NCBI GenBank assembly: GCA_025677825.1
Contig: JAIXMO010000060.1
Coordinates: 1 to 64,000, forward strand
Direction of reading: 5' to 3'
Source of the DNA: Helicostylum pulchrum
Lineage: Eukaryota; Mucoromycota; Mucoromycetes; Mucorales; Mucoraceae
DNA: 64,000 bases
Shown: piece after piece, positions 35,618 to 46,919 of the stretch
Position numbering within the stretch: position 1 is the stretch's first letter
Layout of the letters: the number at the start of each line of letters is the position of its first letter
The notes under the pieces: model-generated
The model's input: the letters and a program-made list of their open reading frames with translations, nothing else
Told to the model about the DNA's origin: nothing
Database searches by the model: none
Made by a program: the position numbers and the translations under genes

Positions 35618-38435
35618 TTAGGGAGAAGAACTTAGCATCCAAAAAGGTGGAATGCCTAATCTTCCTTTTACTTCATCGTCATGCATTAATTTTGCAATAT
35701 CTTGTTCGATTTCCGAAGCATCAAAGTTTTGTTCTAACAAGTCCCATCTTTCACCAAAATCAGATATATGCTTTACCATCCATAATCGATCAGCTTCTGT
35801 TGATTTTTTTACACGTTCATCAATAGTTGTATTAGCATAATGACTATGACTAAAAGCGGCTTGAGCCATATAAGCTAAAGGTTGTAATCTTGACTTTACA
35901 AAAGCAGCATCCCCAGCGGTTAAATTAGGTAAAGCATCTGAATACTTTTTTAAATGGGCAACAACGGAATGAGAAATTTGACCCTTATTGGCTGCAGTGT
36001 AATGCCAAATATCTTTTGCAATACCAGCATTTTGAATACCGCGGGCTAATAAAGTCCAGTACTGTAAATTTAAGGTTTCATAGTGTAAAAGGGCTCTCCA
36101 TTCCATATTTTTATCGATTTCACTACCAGAAGATAATAAGCGACCCCTTGTTGAACTTTCTTCGTAAGGTTGAGAACCATCCTCTCTAAATTGTTTACCG
36201 ATACGCATACGACAGCGATTAGCTACACGTAAGAAGAGTCGGACATCATCGGTAAACGCAGCCATTGCAGTTACTTGTAAGTCGTACAAAACGCCACGAT
36301 GATCCGTCATCTGAGCCAAATGAATTCCAGTAGGTGATGTAACCAAATATTCCAAAAATTCTGCAGTAATAGCCTGGAGATCAATATATTCTTTATGGGT
36401 TAAAGCTTGCATATGGCGCAGTGCACGAATGCAGTCCAAAAGAGAAGATACATCAGTTTTGGTTAAATCGGAGGTATTTAAGATTCGATTATTACTGTAT
36501 TTTGGTACGACATGGGATATACGGCTTAAACTAGGGAAATAATAACCTTGATCCGACAAAAAATCTAATAGATGACTATCATCTGGTATTCTACGAGCAG
36601 AGTTATATTCATCTTCATCTTCTACAGCATATTCGTTCAAGAAATGAACACGGATTAAGTTAGCAGCGCCACGACCAAACTTTTCATTTCCAGTAAAATA
36701 ATTGGCTAAAGTTAAAATAGTAACATTTTGAGATAAAGGACCCAATTCATCTTTTTCAGGTACAGTATCAAAAGGTAAACCATCTTGTTTATCTGTCGCA
36801 GAAGACATGGGAGCTAATCTCTTTTGACTTTCTTGTAATATAGTTTCAGCCTTTGATTCCAACTTTTCAATAGCCACACGTACTTCCTCATTCTTTGTCC
36901 AATAATCGTATCTAACTTGATTCATTGATTTATCGTTGTATAAAAATAGTTTATCGTGGTGAAACGTCTTGCGAGCAATACTTTCGTCCAAACTATCCAA
37001 TGAGGATTGAATTGCCATTAATCGATTAAATGCGCGAATAGATGATGCTTCCTTTTTATTCTCTTCTTGTGATGGATTACCGGAAAATAATCGAAATACC
37101 CAGCCAATATTTTTAAAGTTTCCTTTATCTTTACTATAAGGTCTTTCGGTAGGTTCCCATGGTACGGTAGGTCTATTTAAACGACGATTTTCTAAAGCGC
37201 CTAAACACCACAATAATTCAAGCTAAAATAATATAATTAATATACAAATAAATATTACGTACATATATTATATCAAACCTTGCTTCTGCGCCCATATCTC
37301 ATATTTAGATTATATTCTTCAGTTGCATCATATCTAAAGATGATTTGTGGTTCTTCTGGTGTTTTAGGTCTTTCATCCAAGTTGTTTAACAAGACAGAAT
37401 TGTTCAACAATCTAGTCATTGGCACAACAAAGTATTTTGTATCCTTTCCATACTTGTCTAACTGAGATCTAATTTCTTCGAAACCGTTGTGACTTAAATA
37501 ACAATTACCATCAAAGGGCATAATCCATTTTGCGTTAGGTAAACTGCGACCATGTTGAATTGCTGTGTTACGTCCACCATTCTAAATACAACAAAAAGTT
37601 ATTTTTAGAACTAAAAAAAAGAGGATAAGGATCTACAGCCACTTACATTATTCATAGCGTACAAGTTCTTTACATGATACGTATAATCCAACGCTCTTAA
37701 CTTTGATACCTTGGAAAACCTACGATAATCGTCAGAATGAAGGAAATCCGCATCAGGAAACTTTTCAAGTTGAAAATCTAATTGCTCGTATTCTTTTTGA
37801 TCAAACGGTACTCGAATATATTCCATATTATAACTATCTAATAAACGAATAATTGTTGCTTCATTTACTGGATCTATAATACGGTTTAATAAAAATATCT
37901 TTTTTGTACTTGGAAAAGATGGTTCATGATCCAAGATAAATTGTAAATTTGATAGTGTTTGTCCTTCTTTATGGCGAGGTGGTAAATCGTTACCAATAAT
38001 ACGATACAAGATAATCTGGTCTCTTTCTATATGAACTGTATTATCCGTACTACTAGTTTCTTTTATATTCCAAGCTGGATGCTTTAAATCTGGAGTATTC
38101 TTGACAAACCGAAAAAAGGGAATGTAACCAAAGATGAATAGAAGAGCGACTACAATCAAAAATAACTTGAGCCATTTCGATTGTTGATGGTATAATGAAC
38201 TAGTCCGACGACTACTTGTGTTTCCTGATAAATTGCTGTACTTTTTATCTTTATAAAAGCTTTTAGATTCTCTTTTGGAACTAGAAGGACCCAAGTCAAG
38301 AGAAAGCATGTCCGTTGTAAGGTGAGATTGACTGGCTTTTCGGTGCTTTGGAATATATTCTGCTGGAGTGACAGTTGTATTCGTGGAAGAAGAAGACCTG
38401 CTATTTACACCGTGTTTTATAAAAGGTGGTAGCAT
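35618..38435 (-). CDS. type II membrane protein: glycosyltransferase-like region plus alginate-lyase-like domain
   Basis: Three exons (38435..37647, 37581..37279, 37222..35618) give 898 residues. A Ser/Lys-rich cytosolic tail of about 95 residues precedes a membrane anchor (LKLFLIVVALLFIFGYIPFF). The next 280 residues resemble nucleotide-sugar transferases: IILYRIIGNDLPPRHKEGQT, IFLLNRIIDP, the basic NGGRNTAIQHGRSLPNAKWI and MPFDGNCYL, with a DGN motif in the place of DxD. The last 500 residues have the alginate-lyase (PF05426-like) pattern: LTLANYFTGNEKFGRGAANL, MTDHRGVLYDLQVTAMAAF, TAANKGQISHSVVAHLKKYS and QAAFSHSHY. Acting on uronic-acid wall polymers in the Golgi or at the surface is a reasonable inference, since Mucoromycotina walls hold polyglucuronates. 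The second intron starts GTTTGA, a weak donor. The ATG chosen follows a C13 tract; the frame is open a little upstream without an ATG. Confidence 0.85.
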
Positions 38436-38445
38436 TCTTTTTTTT

Positions 38446-38458
38446 GGGGGGGGGGGGG
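38446..38458. repeat. G13 homopolymer in 5' leader
   Basis: Thirteen G on the plus strand (C13 in the leader of the minus-strand gene), 11 bases upstream of its ATG, directly flanking an A/T homopolymer. Confidence 0.8.
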
Positions 38459-38889
38459 AGCCTCTCTTTTTATACAAAAAAAGGGGGGTGAGGACAGATA
38501 CGGAGGGGGCTTTAAACGATGAACAGTCAAAAAGAAGACCAATTCATAGTCTAGAATTTAAAAGGTTTCAAAAATAAATTTTTAAAAAAAAAAAAAGTGT
38601 CACACACTCAGCACTTTTTTTTTTATTTCGGGTAGTTACTGTTACCATGGTAAAGTAAATTATATGGTTGGTTACGATGGTTACAAAGAAATAAGAATAT
38701 AAAGGTATAACTGATTTTCAGGGAAAAAAAAAGAAACATGTAAGGAGAAGTGTAATAAACAAAAGAAGACCCAATCAAGTTTTAATTTATTTAAAATTAA
38801 AATTGAAACCAAACAAAAAAAACATTATCACCTTTATAATAAAAAAGGTTTTGTTTCTCATTTTTATCCAAGATAAAGTTTTGCTATAG
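38459..38889. other. upstream region of glycosyltransferase/lyase gene
   Basis: Poly-A/T-rich; no frame supported. Confidence 0.45.
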
Positions 38890-39390
38890 ATTACTTTACC
38901 AACGATTTTAATAAAGTTCGGTATTATTGACGATATTTGTACAGCCGTTGTTGTTTATATTTTGATGTTAGTATATTGATATCCAACTGATTTTTTATTG
39001 ATTTACCAGTAACCACACATGTAATATGCTCAAATCAGTATTTTACCAAATAGATAATATGTATTTTAGCTCTATACGTACTGTCAGAACATTCTTTATT
39101 TTGATACCAAAACTGTCCATCTTCGTAATACCCGGGTTCTTAAAAAAAATCTTTTTTAGATATTTAATCTAAACTAGTACAAAAAATATATATATAAATA
39201 TATATAAAATTGCCATTGGTTAATAACACCATGCCCGCTTGAAGAGGTACGTTTATTGTATGCCAATTCCGTGTGTCTTCATGTACATTTAAATAGGCTC
39301 CTATGCCATATCCTACACCACGTTTAAAATTTTAATCTATCTGTCTATAAAGAAACTCTTCCGATTGAGTCCAATTGATCTATATTTTCC
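38890..39390 (-). pseudogene. decayed duplicate of the X-Pro aminopeptidase 3' end
   Basis: Nucleotide similarity runs base by base with 39983-40466 of the intact gene, for example TTAGTATATTGA-ATCCA, TGTAATATGCTCAAATC, TACGTACTGTCAGAACATT and CATTTAAATAGGCTCCTA. It covers the end of exon 5, the whole intron 5 position and most of exon 6. Many indels and stops break the frame, so no product is expected. The GC donor of the intron (AATGGCAA) is recognisable in the copy. It lies in the same orientation about 1.1 kb downstream of the intact gene, a tandem partial duplication. Confidence 0.85.
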
Positions 39391-39933
39391 AACAACCGAA
39401 TTTCCCGAGCCAGTAAGAAAACTGATACGAAAAAAAAGGAGGGAATAATACTACTTCTTGGGCAACTAGTTCAGCGGCTTAAGCGCAAAATATATAGGGT
39501 ATAGAATGGAACTTATAATACAATAGTACGGAGGCTTGGCGAGAGAGTAAACAGACTGATATAATTAGATCGACGAGGAGGCTTATTATCAGCTGGAGAA
39601 TATTAAGCAGGTACGCCGAGATTCGATCATCGGCAAATTAAGGCTGGTGTAAGCGGCGATGCATAGTCCAATTGATACAGTGATTTGCATTTGAAAATAG
39701 AGTTTTGGAGGGAAATAAAAATAGAATTTTTTTAGCGGTAGAAATTGCCAAGAAGTCTAAAAAAGTTGCAGTAATGACCTTTAAACAATAGAATAATAAT
39801 AAAAAATAAGAAATATAATCTTTTACTCGCGTAATCTATTTAATCATTTTATTAAATAGCACATCAATGATTTTATTGTAATTAAAAATAAACCTAGTGC
39901 GAAAACCTCGTATGCGTATATTTCTCCATTATT
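39391..39933. other. spacer between pseudogene and X-Pro aminopeptidase
   Basis: 39530-39690 is noticeably GC-richer (CGACGAGGAGGCTTATT, GGTACGCCGAGATTCG) than its surroundings and may be the remnant of an inserted element, but no frame or repeat partner was found in the window. Confidence 0.4.
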
Positions 39934-42110
39934 TTATAGTAAAGGTTCTGTTTCTGTTTCTATCCAAGACAGAGTCTTACTGTGGTTACTCACCAAAGGT
40001 TCTAATACATTTCGACACTCTTGATGATATTTGTTTATCCATTGTTTATCTTGTGCAGTTAGTATATTGACATCCAGCAGGTTTTTACCAATAGGTACAA
40101 ATGTAATATGCTCAAATCCAAGCGAATCAGTATTACCAAATCGATAAGGCGTATTAGCTCTACGTACTGTCAGAACATTTTCTATTCTGATACCGAATTG
40201 TCCATCATCGTAATACCCAGGTTCTAAAATAAAACAATTATTTAATATGAACTGTATTATACATTTATGACGATAAGTATTACTTGCCATTGGTTACCAT
40301 CATACCCACTTGAAGAGGTACGCTATTATAAGCCAATCTACTACCAATACCATGTGGACCTTCATGCACATTTAAATAAGCTCCTACACCATGCCCTACG
40401 CCGTGTCTAAAATTTAATCCATCTTTCCATAAAGGAACTCTAGCGATTGAATCCAATTGATAACCTGTAGTTCCTTGTGGGAATATAATATTATCTATTG
40501 CAATATGTGATTGTAATACTCTGGTAAATGCTCTCTTTTGAAATTCTGTTGCTACACCATCAAATAAAAATGTTCTGGTTACATCTGTTGTTCCGTCAAT
40601 ATATTGAGCACCTGAATCACATAAATAAACTCTATGTGGGTTTATAATATCAGAGTCTTTAGGACTAGGCTGGTAGTGAATGATAGCACCGTTAGGACCG
40701 GTAGCAGCAATTGTGTCAAATGCAAGTCCAACATAACTAGTATCTTGTTGACGCATAGACTCTAAATGTAGAGCAGCGTCATATTCACGTAAAGTTTGGC
40801 CCTTTTTTAATGTATCAGATAACCAACTAAAATGTTTACATAACGCTACAGCGTCTCTTTTATGGCAGCTACGCATACCATTTAACTCTGCTTCATTTTT
40901 AATTGCTTTAGCCAAGCTAATAAAAGAAGGTCCCTTCTTTATAATTCTATTTTTTTCGTTAATGGCTTGTAAAATAGACATATTAGCCGTATCAGGATCT
41001 ACTAGAAAGGGTTGATCTGTATGTTTAAGGTCATCAAGTATGTCACTGTAATTTTTAATTTGTACACCTGCTTCTAATAAATGATCTTTTACTGATTTTG
41101 AAAGATTTGTATTTTGAAGATAAAGAGTTGCATTATTATTTGTGACAATACAATAAGAAAAGAACACGGGAGAGCAATGAATATCAGCACCACGTAAATT
41201 AAATAACCAAGCTATTTCATCAAGTAAAGATACTACAATACTGTTTCCATTACAAGATTGACGCAAATCATTTAATTTAGATTTGACAGATTTTCCTGCA
41301 TATTGAATAGGGTGTACTTTTATCGGTTCACAAGGTCTTTCCGGTCGATCTTGTCGAATTTGATCAACAGGGTTTTTTTCAACAAAGACTAATTTTGAGC
41401 CAATCAAACTTAGTTCTTGATTTAACGAGGTTGCATCCCCAACTGTAATAACGGAAGGGTCAATACCAATAGTAGAATTTGCCGGTACACACTATTATAA
41501 TAAGTAATATATGAATAAATAAATAGAAAAAGGCTTTTTCTATTTCTTCTTTTTTAATATATACTTTAATCAAATATTCTTGCCATGTAGGTACGCCTGG
41601 TAATCCCTGCTTCATTAATTTCCAATGCTTTGAATCCAATTCCTTGCATGCTTGTAAAAAGTATCTTCCATCCGTAAATAATGCTGCATCCTTTTTCGTT
41701 ACAATAGCACAACCTATATTTATACAGTAAGCAAAATATTCTTTATTTTTAACTCTCTTTTTTTTCTTTTAAATACCTGCAGAACCTGTAAAACCTGAAA
41801 TCCAGGCTCTTCTATTATCACATTCTGCTGTATATTCGCTCTATGTCTTTTTTTATAAGTTTATTTTGTTTTTATTTCCCAAAAAAAAGGACTTACTTGG
41901 TGTGCGTCTTCCGTAGGTACCACGCTAGCGAAAGAGAAAAAAAAAACGTGTAAACAGGTTTTCACTATGCGTAATATATATATATATATTTTTACTTTAC
42001 AAGGCGTCTACATTCATAGCAGCTCTTAGAGCATTAAGTTTCGAAACAGAGTCTTGCTTAACAGTCGAAAAGAGTCGCTTTGATTGAAATAATAGGGATC
42101 GCGACAACAT
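39934..42110 (-). CDS. Xaa-Pro aminopeptidase (aminopeptidase P, M24B)
   Basis: Six exons (42110..42001, 41924..41897, 41840..41777, 41713..41565, 41491..40288, 40223..39934) give 614 residues, like XPNPEP1. It removes N-terminal residues before proline. Blocks: [42 protein letters not shown], then the pita-bread metal site [20 protein letters not shown] (two Asp ligands), [14 protein letters not shown] (His), MMVTNEPGYY and GIRIENVL (Glu ligands). Animal XPNPEP1 is cytosolic, but here the N-terminus [20 protein letters not shown] looks like a mitochondrial presequence, so dual or mitochondrial location is possible. Intron 5 begins with GC (GCAAGT) instead of GT. A decayed partial copy lies just downstream. 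Confidence 0.95.
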
Positions 42111-42321
42111 TTTACTAAAGAACAAGAAAACGGAAAAATAAAAAGAAACAGCTTTCCACCCCCCTCCCATACACCACCAAAACAAAAACAAAAACAAAAA
42201 AACAAAAAAAAGTTTGTACTTGTTAATTAGATCCCAGATAAACAAGTATATTTGTAATATGTATATTGTGTACTTTATTTTATAATGTTTTTTTGTCTGT
42301 TAAAAAGTAAGAGTAGATAGT

Positions 42322-42737
42322 TTAATGAGCATCATCACGCTTGACGATATAGTCAATGGCTTGTTGAACACTGTGAATAGCATCAGCTTCCTTGTCAGGA
42401 ATTTCAACAGAGAATTCTTCTTCAATAGCCATAACAACCTCAACTGTATCCAAACTATCTAAACCAAGATCCTTGATGAAATTGGCTTCAGCTGTCACCT
42501 ACAACAAATGCGTCAGAAAAATACTTCAAAAAAAATTTGTATTTGTCAGAAAAAGAAAAAAAAATTTACCTTGGAACCGTCAACTTTATCGAAACTCTTT
42601 ACAACATCGAGAACACGAGTTTGAACATCTTCCTTGGGAAGAGTAGCGTACATGCGAGAGAACAAAGCAGGTGTAGCCATACGGGTGGCAGTGGCTCTAG
42701 AGGCAGCGTTCAAGAGAACAGTAGGACGAAGGAACAT
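42322..42737 (-). CDS. ACP1: mitochondrial acyl carrier protein (NDUFAB1/ACP1 type)
   Basis: Two exons (42737..42570, 42498..42322) give 114 residues. The first 30 residues ([20 protein letters not shown]) are a clear mitochondrial presequence. The mature ACP fold shows [15 protein letters not shown], then [20 protein letters not shown] with Ser71 as the 4'-phosphopantetheine site, and the final helix [15 protein letters not shown]. It serves mitochondrial fatty acid synthesis (octanoate for lipoate) and, in many fungi, is also a respiratory complex I and Fe-S assembly (LYR) subunit. Confidence 0.97.
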
Positions 42738-43262
42738 TGTATAAAAAGTGGGGAGTGAAAAGAAAACACGCTGCTGTAAAAAAAGAAAAAAAAAGAGAAC
42801 CCACTGTTAAATCCCTGCCTTTCCCTTTCTATTTGTAGTTCCGCCTGAAAGCTGCGTCATCGGCAACATCTTTCTTCTTATACCTAATTGAACATGTTTA
42901 AACACTATCTGGTATCGGTAAAGAGTAATATAATGTACTGTTTTACCAGCTACAAAATTATGGAAAGGTAATATCAAGAAATCAATTGGTGATTTACAAT
43001 GAGGGCTTTTATCATGTAGAATATGTACTTAAAAAGGTATTCGTTTAGGACTGCTTAAACACGAACCAATCATGTCATATTCAACCCACTATATCGTTTC
43101 TATTTGATGTCTTTTTTTTATATTTTTTTCCTCTCTTTTATTATTCATCTGTTTTTTTAAAAAAAAAAGAAACTTGTAAGTGTTGTATAAGCTACTTTTA
43201 TACGCTGTAAACTAACTTTTACTCTTTTAAAAAAAGACGAAACAACCTTATATATTTTTGTC
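42738..43262. other. divergent intergenic region ACP / CHTOP-like
   Basis: 525 bases separating two opposite ATGs; T/A-rich, no gene seen. Holds both promoters. Confidence 0.5.
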
Positions 43263-43872
43263 ATGGCTTATACTAACAATCGTCGAGTAAATAATACTTC
43301 AGTTGCAAGTCCAACGGGTCGTACAGTATCTTACAGTTCTGGTGGATTAAACGAAAGGTACTACTATTAAAAAAAAAGAAAAGGTTGAAGAAGGAAGAAA
43401 AAAAAAGCTGATAATAATATTGGTTATTAGATTCAGTAAAATTGTTAATAGTCAAAGAAAGAATAATACCAACACACCGGCACCAACAATTACACAAACA
43501 CGTCCTACAGGACCTAGTAATGCGAGCGTATTCAGTCGTCTTCGTGGAGCCAAGCCTGCATTAGCACGTCCAGGAAAACCAAACAGCAGTATTCAAAATA
43601 GACTTGGTAGAGTGCCAGGAGGCATTAAAAAGAATCAAAAAGTTGTTCCGGCTCGTGGTGGTAAACGTGCTATTGTAAAGAAGGTTCAAAAGAAGGGTTT
43701 GCCACAAAAGGAAAAAAAGGTAGCCAAGAAACCTGCAACAGCTGAAGATCTTGACAGAGCACTTGATGATTATATGATGAAAGATCCTAAAGCAATGCAA
43801 GCTAGATTAGATGACGATATCACCTCTTATATGGCTGAAGCTGAAGATATTCTTATGGATGAAAACTTGTAG
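43263..43872 (+). CDS. CHTOP/FOP-like mRNA export factor
   Basis: Two exons (43263..43357, 43431..43872) give 178 residues. The protein is basic and Gly/Arg/Lys-rich in the middle (VFSRLRGAKPALARPGKPN, GGIKKNQKVVPARGGKRA), then has an acidic C-terminal block with LDDDITSYM, the FoP duplication motif (LDxxLDxYM) of CHTOP, preceded by a first degenerate copy LDRALDDYM. CHTOP binds the TREX helicase UAP56 (encoded here at 2.4-3.8 kb) and activates it through such motifs; that partnership is established in animals and inferred here. Confidence 0.8.
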
Positions 43873-44468
43873 TTTCTTTAGTTTATAAATAAACTCTGAC
43901 TCCCCCCCCCCCCCCTACTTTTTTTGCTTTTTGCATGCGCGTATTTTCCACATTAAAGACAGCCCTCATTTGTGCGTATGTATCGTTGACGCGTGTATCG
44001 TTTGGTATGCAATAAACAAGTCTCTCTCTCTCTCTCTCTCTCTGTCTCTTTTTTTTTCCCTTCTCTTTTTTGGTGCGCAGAGAAACATCGCTCACCGAAC
44101 ATGTAAAGATCTACTATACCTTTTTTCGGAACATCTTTTTTACGCCGTAATCACCTATTTTGATAGCATTTGTCTTTTTCTTTTTGACGTAAAAAACAAA
44201 TAGGTGCAATAAAAAAAGGTGAAATTCGTGTTGCACGGTTCTAAATGTATGTAAAAGCGAGTTTTTCTCTTTCTTTTAAAAATGAATTCAGATACAACCA
44301 AAGTATATTTTTTTAGTGCGTATTCCAAGTGACAATATAATATAGTTTTCTGCTGAATCCATGAATAAACAGCGCCCTGCAAGTAACGTAATTAGAAGTA
44401 AAATACTTTGATTAAAAAAAAAAGGACTCTGAGCCTAAATTACACCTTTTTTTTTCTTTTTTTTATAA
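43873..44468. other. intergenic with CT microsatellite
   Basis: Holds C14 (43902-43915) and (CT)n at 44021-44043. The antisense frame 44095..43883 is an artefact of these tracts (RERERER). No gene seen. Confidence 0.55.
43902..43915. repeat. C14 homopolymer
   Basis: Fourteen C directly after the CHTOP-like gene's AATAAA region, followed by poly-T. Confidence 0.8.
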
Positions 44469-45293
44469 ATGCTTAGCTTAGAAGATCAAGGATCTTTAGA
44501 AGATCCCAACCAAAGAATATTCTTTTTAAAACAATTACAAGATGAAATAGACGTCGAGACTGAACCAACTGTACTATCTGAAGTACAAGACGCCGCCATT
44601 AGTAAGATCTTTCACAATCTTGCTGAGGAAGAGCGTGTGTCATTGTCAGAACCTGAAAACAATGTTTTACGTTACATATTAGCGTCAGCTTCTGACCAAC
44701 TTGCTTTTAGGGATGATTTATCTAATTATCCATCACCGGCTGCTTTCATTAAATTTGAAGGTAAGTTTATTGTATGCAAGATACCCTCCTCCTCCGCCTT
44801 CTTACTGATGAATTCTGTATACGTAGAACTTTACCAATTAAAAAAAGTGATTGACGCAACGTATGGTAATGTGTTAAGAGATATTGAACCTACACCATCT
44901 ATATTAAATGATGGACGTATTATTAAGCCAAACACGACATTACGAGTAAAGACAGCTTTATCAATTATTATGTCGCATACTTACGGTAGGCCTGTAGATC
45001 CCATTGGATCTGAAGTCAGACTAATGATGCGATCTATTAAAGATTTGGCAAACCAGTTGGTGGGACCAATGCGATTGACACTTGTGGAACAGAATGAGTA
45101 CCCAAACATCGAAAGTGCTAAAAAAGGAACGTGGACTTCTGTACATCCTCAAACTAAAAATAATTACATGCTACTGTTAGAAACTCAAGTATTAAGAGTA
45201 CATAATTTGCCTATAGCAAGGTGTCAGGATATGTGGCTAGCTAATTTTTTCTTGTCCAAAGCGTTCAATCGAAAACGAAATGCAGGATGGTAA
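44469..45293 (+). CDS. conserved-looking protein of unknown family
   Basis: Exons 44469..44760 and 44827..45293 give 252 residues. The 66-base insert between them has GTAAGT, a TACTGAT-type branch and TACGTAG, is a multiple of three and carries no stop, so the unspliced frame also reads through (274 residues). I favour splicing because the insert encodes an odd Ser/Cys-rich stretch. The protein is mainly helical, acidic at the start (EDQGSLEDPNQRIFFLKQLQ), with VLRYILASASDQLAFRDDLS, LSIIMSHTYGRPVDPIG and a basic end AFNRKRNAGW. No signal peptide, membrane segment or zinc motif. I do not recognise the family. Its codon use and TAA stop resemble the neighbours. Confidence 0.75.
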   Translation: MLSLEDQGSLEDPNQRIFFLKQLQDEIDVETEPTVLSEVQDAAISKIFHNLAEEERVSLSEPENNVLRYILASASDQLAFRDDLSNYPSPAAFIKFEGKFIVCKIPSSSAFLLMNSVYVELYQLKKVIDATYGNVLRDIEPTPSILNDGRIIKPNTTLRVKTALSIIMSHTYGRPVDPIGSEVRLMMRSIKDLANQLVGPMRLTLVEQNEYPNIESAKKGTWTSVHPQTKNNYMLLLETQVLRVHNLPIARCQDMWLANFFLSKAFNRKRNAGW

Positions 45294-45470
45294 ACCTTTA
45301 CATTTTAAAACTCATTTGAACCCAACCAATAAAAAACATGCCTTTTATATTATGATGACGTTGCGAAGAGGTTCTTCAGGATTACGCAACAATTTTTTAT
45401 AAAGGGGAATACGCGTTTTTTTTTTCTTTTTTTGAGGACTGTGTACTTTTTTTCTTTTTTATATTTAAAT

Positions 45471-46828
45471 ATGGAAGAGATTGGCATTCATCCTAAACCA
45501 GAGGTATATATACGTACATAACAAAAAAAAGATATAAGCTGCCGTACTAAAAGAACATCTTTTTGTTCAGGTTAAGGATTCTACCTCGATTCTCTCCAAA
45601 GTGGGTCAACTTGAAGATTTATCAGAAGGAGATTTGTATGTTAAATTAAAGAAGTTGCAACGAGATTTAGAGTTTATTGAACTTCAAGAAGAATATATTA
45701 AAGATGAACAAAAGAATTTAAAGAGAGAACTTGTACGAGCACAAGAGGAAGTTAAGCGTATCAAGTCTGTACCTTTGGTTCTTGGACAATTCCTTGAACC
45801 TATTGATCAACATACAGGTATTGTAGGGTCTACTACAGGTTCCAACTATGTTGTACGTATTCTCAGTACTATTGATCGCGAGTTATTGAAGCCTAGTTCA
45901 TCTGTTGCTTTACATCGTCATTCCAATGCACTTGTTGATGTTTTACCCCCAGAGGCCGATAGTAGTATTTCACTCTTGGGAGCTGACGAAAGACCTGAAG
46001 TTGCATACGCTGATGTTGGTGGTTTAGATATTCAAAAGCAAGAAATTCGTGAAGCAGTCGAATTACCTTTAACTCACTTTGATCTCTATCGTCAAATTGG
46101 TATTGACCCACCTCGTGGTGTCTTGTTATACGGACCTCCAGGTACAGGTAAAACTATGCTTGTTAAAGCAGTTGCACATCATACCACAGCTAGTTTTATT
46201 CGTGTTGTTGGTTCAGAATTTGTTCAAAAGTATCTTGGTGAGGGACCTCGTATGGTGCGTGATGTGTTTAGATTAGCTCGTGAAAATTCACCTTCCATTG
46301 TATTTATTGATGAAATTGATGCTATTGCTACAAAACGTTTTGATGCACAAACTGGTGCTGATAGAGAAGTACAACGTATTTTACTCGAATTGTTGAATCA
46401 AATGGATGGTTTCGATCAAACTTCAAATGTCAAGGTCATTATGGCCACCAATCGTGCTGATACTTTAGATCCTGCTTTGTTACGTCCTGGTCGTTTGGAT
46501 AGAAAGATTGAGTTCCCTACACCTGATCGTCGTCAAAAACGTCTTATTTTCCAAACTGTCACATCAAAGATGAATTTATCTGAGGAAGTTGATTTAGAAG
46601 ATTGTAAGTTATTTATTGTGTGTGTGTGTGTGTTTGCATATTCTAACATTTTATATAGTTGTTTCACGACCTGACAAGTTATCTGGTGCTGAAATTGCTG
46701 CTATCTGCCAAGAAGCTGGTATGCACGCTGTCAGAAAGAACCGTTACGTCATTTTAAGTAAAGATTTGGAGAAGGGTTATAAGGCTAACGTCAAGAAGGA
46801 AGATTCTAACTTTGAATTCTACAAGTAA
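45471..46828 (+). CDS. RPT3: 26S proteasome regulatory AAA-ATPase Rpt3
   Basis: Three exons (45471..45503, 45571..46603, 46659..46828) give 411 residues. N-terminal coiled coil ([20 protein letters not shown]), OB domain, then the AAA core: GPPGTGKT at 199-206, IVFIDEID at 254-261, the pore-loop region [20 protein letters not shown], and arginine fingers in [15 protein letters not shown]. The C-terminus FYK is the HbYX motif that docks in the 20S alpha ring and opens the gate; Rpt3 is one of the subunits that carry it. [13 protein letters not shown] and the N-terminus point to Rpt3/PSMC4 among the six paralogues. Stop lies 91 bases from the convergent next gene. Confidence 0.97.
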
Positions 46829-46919
46829 ATAAGTAAAAAGGATGGAAAGAGAGAAAGAAAAATATATACATATAAACAATTAAAATAAAAAAAAATTCAA
46901 CAAAAAAGTGTTCTTTTTA

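Noticed and set aside
43883..44095. Minus-strand frame with RERERER and a CT-rich plus frame
   Set aside because: Both arise from the CT microsatellite and the C14 tract; no start context or homology.
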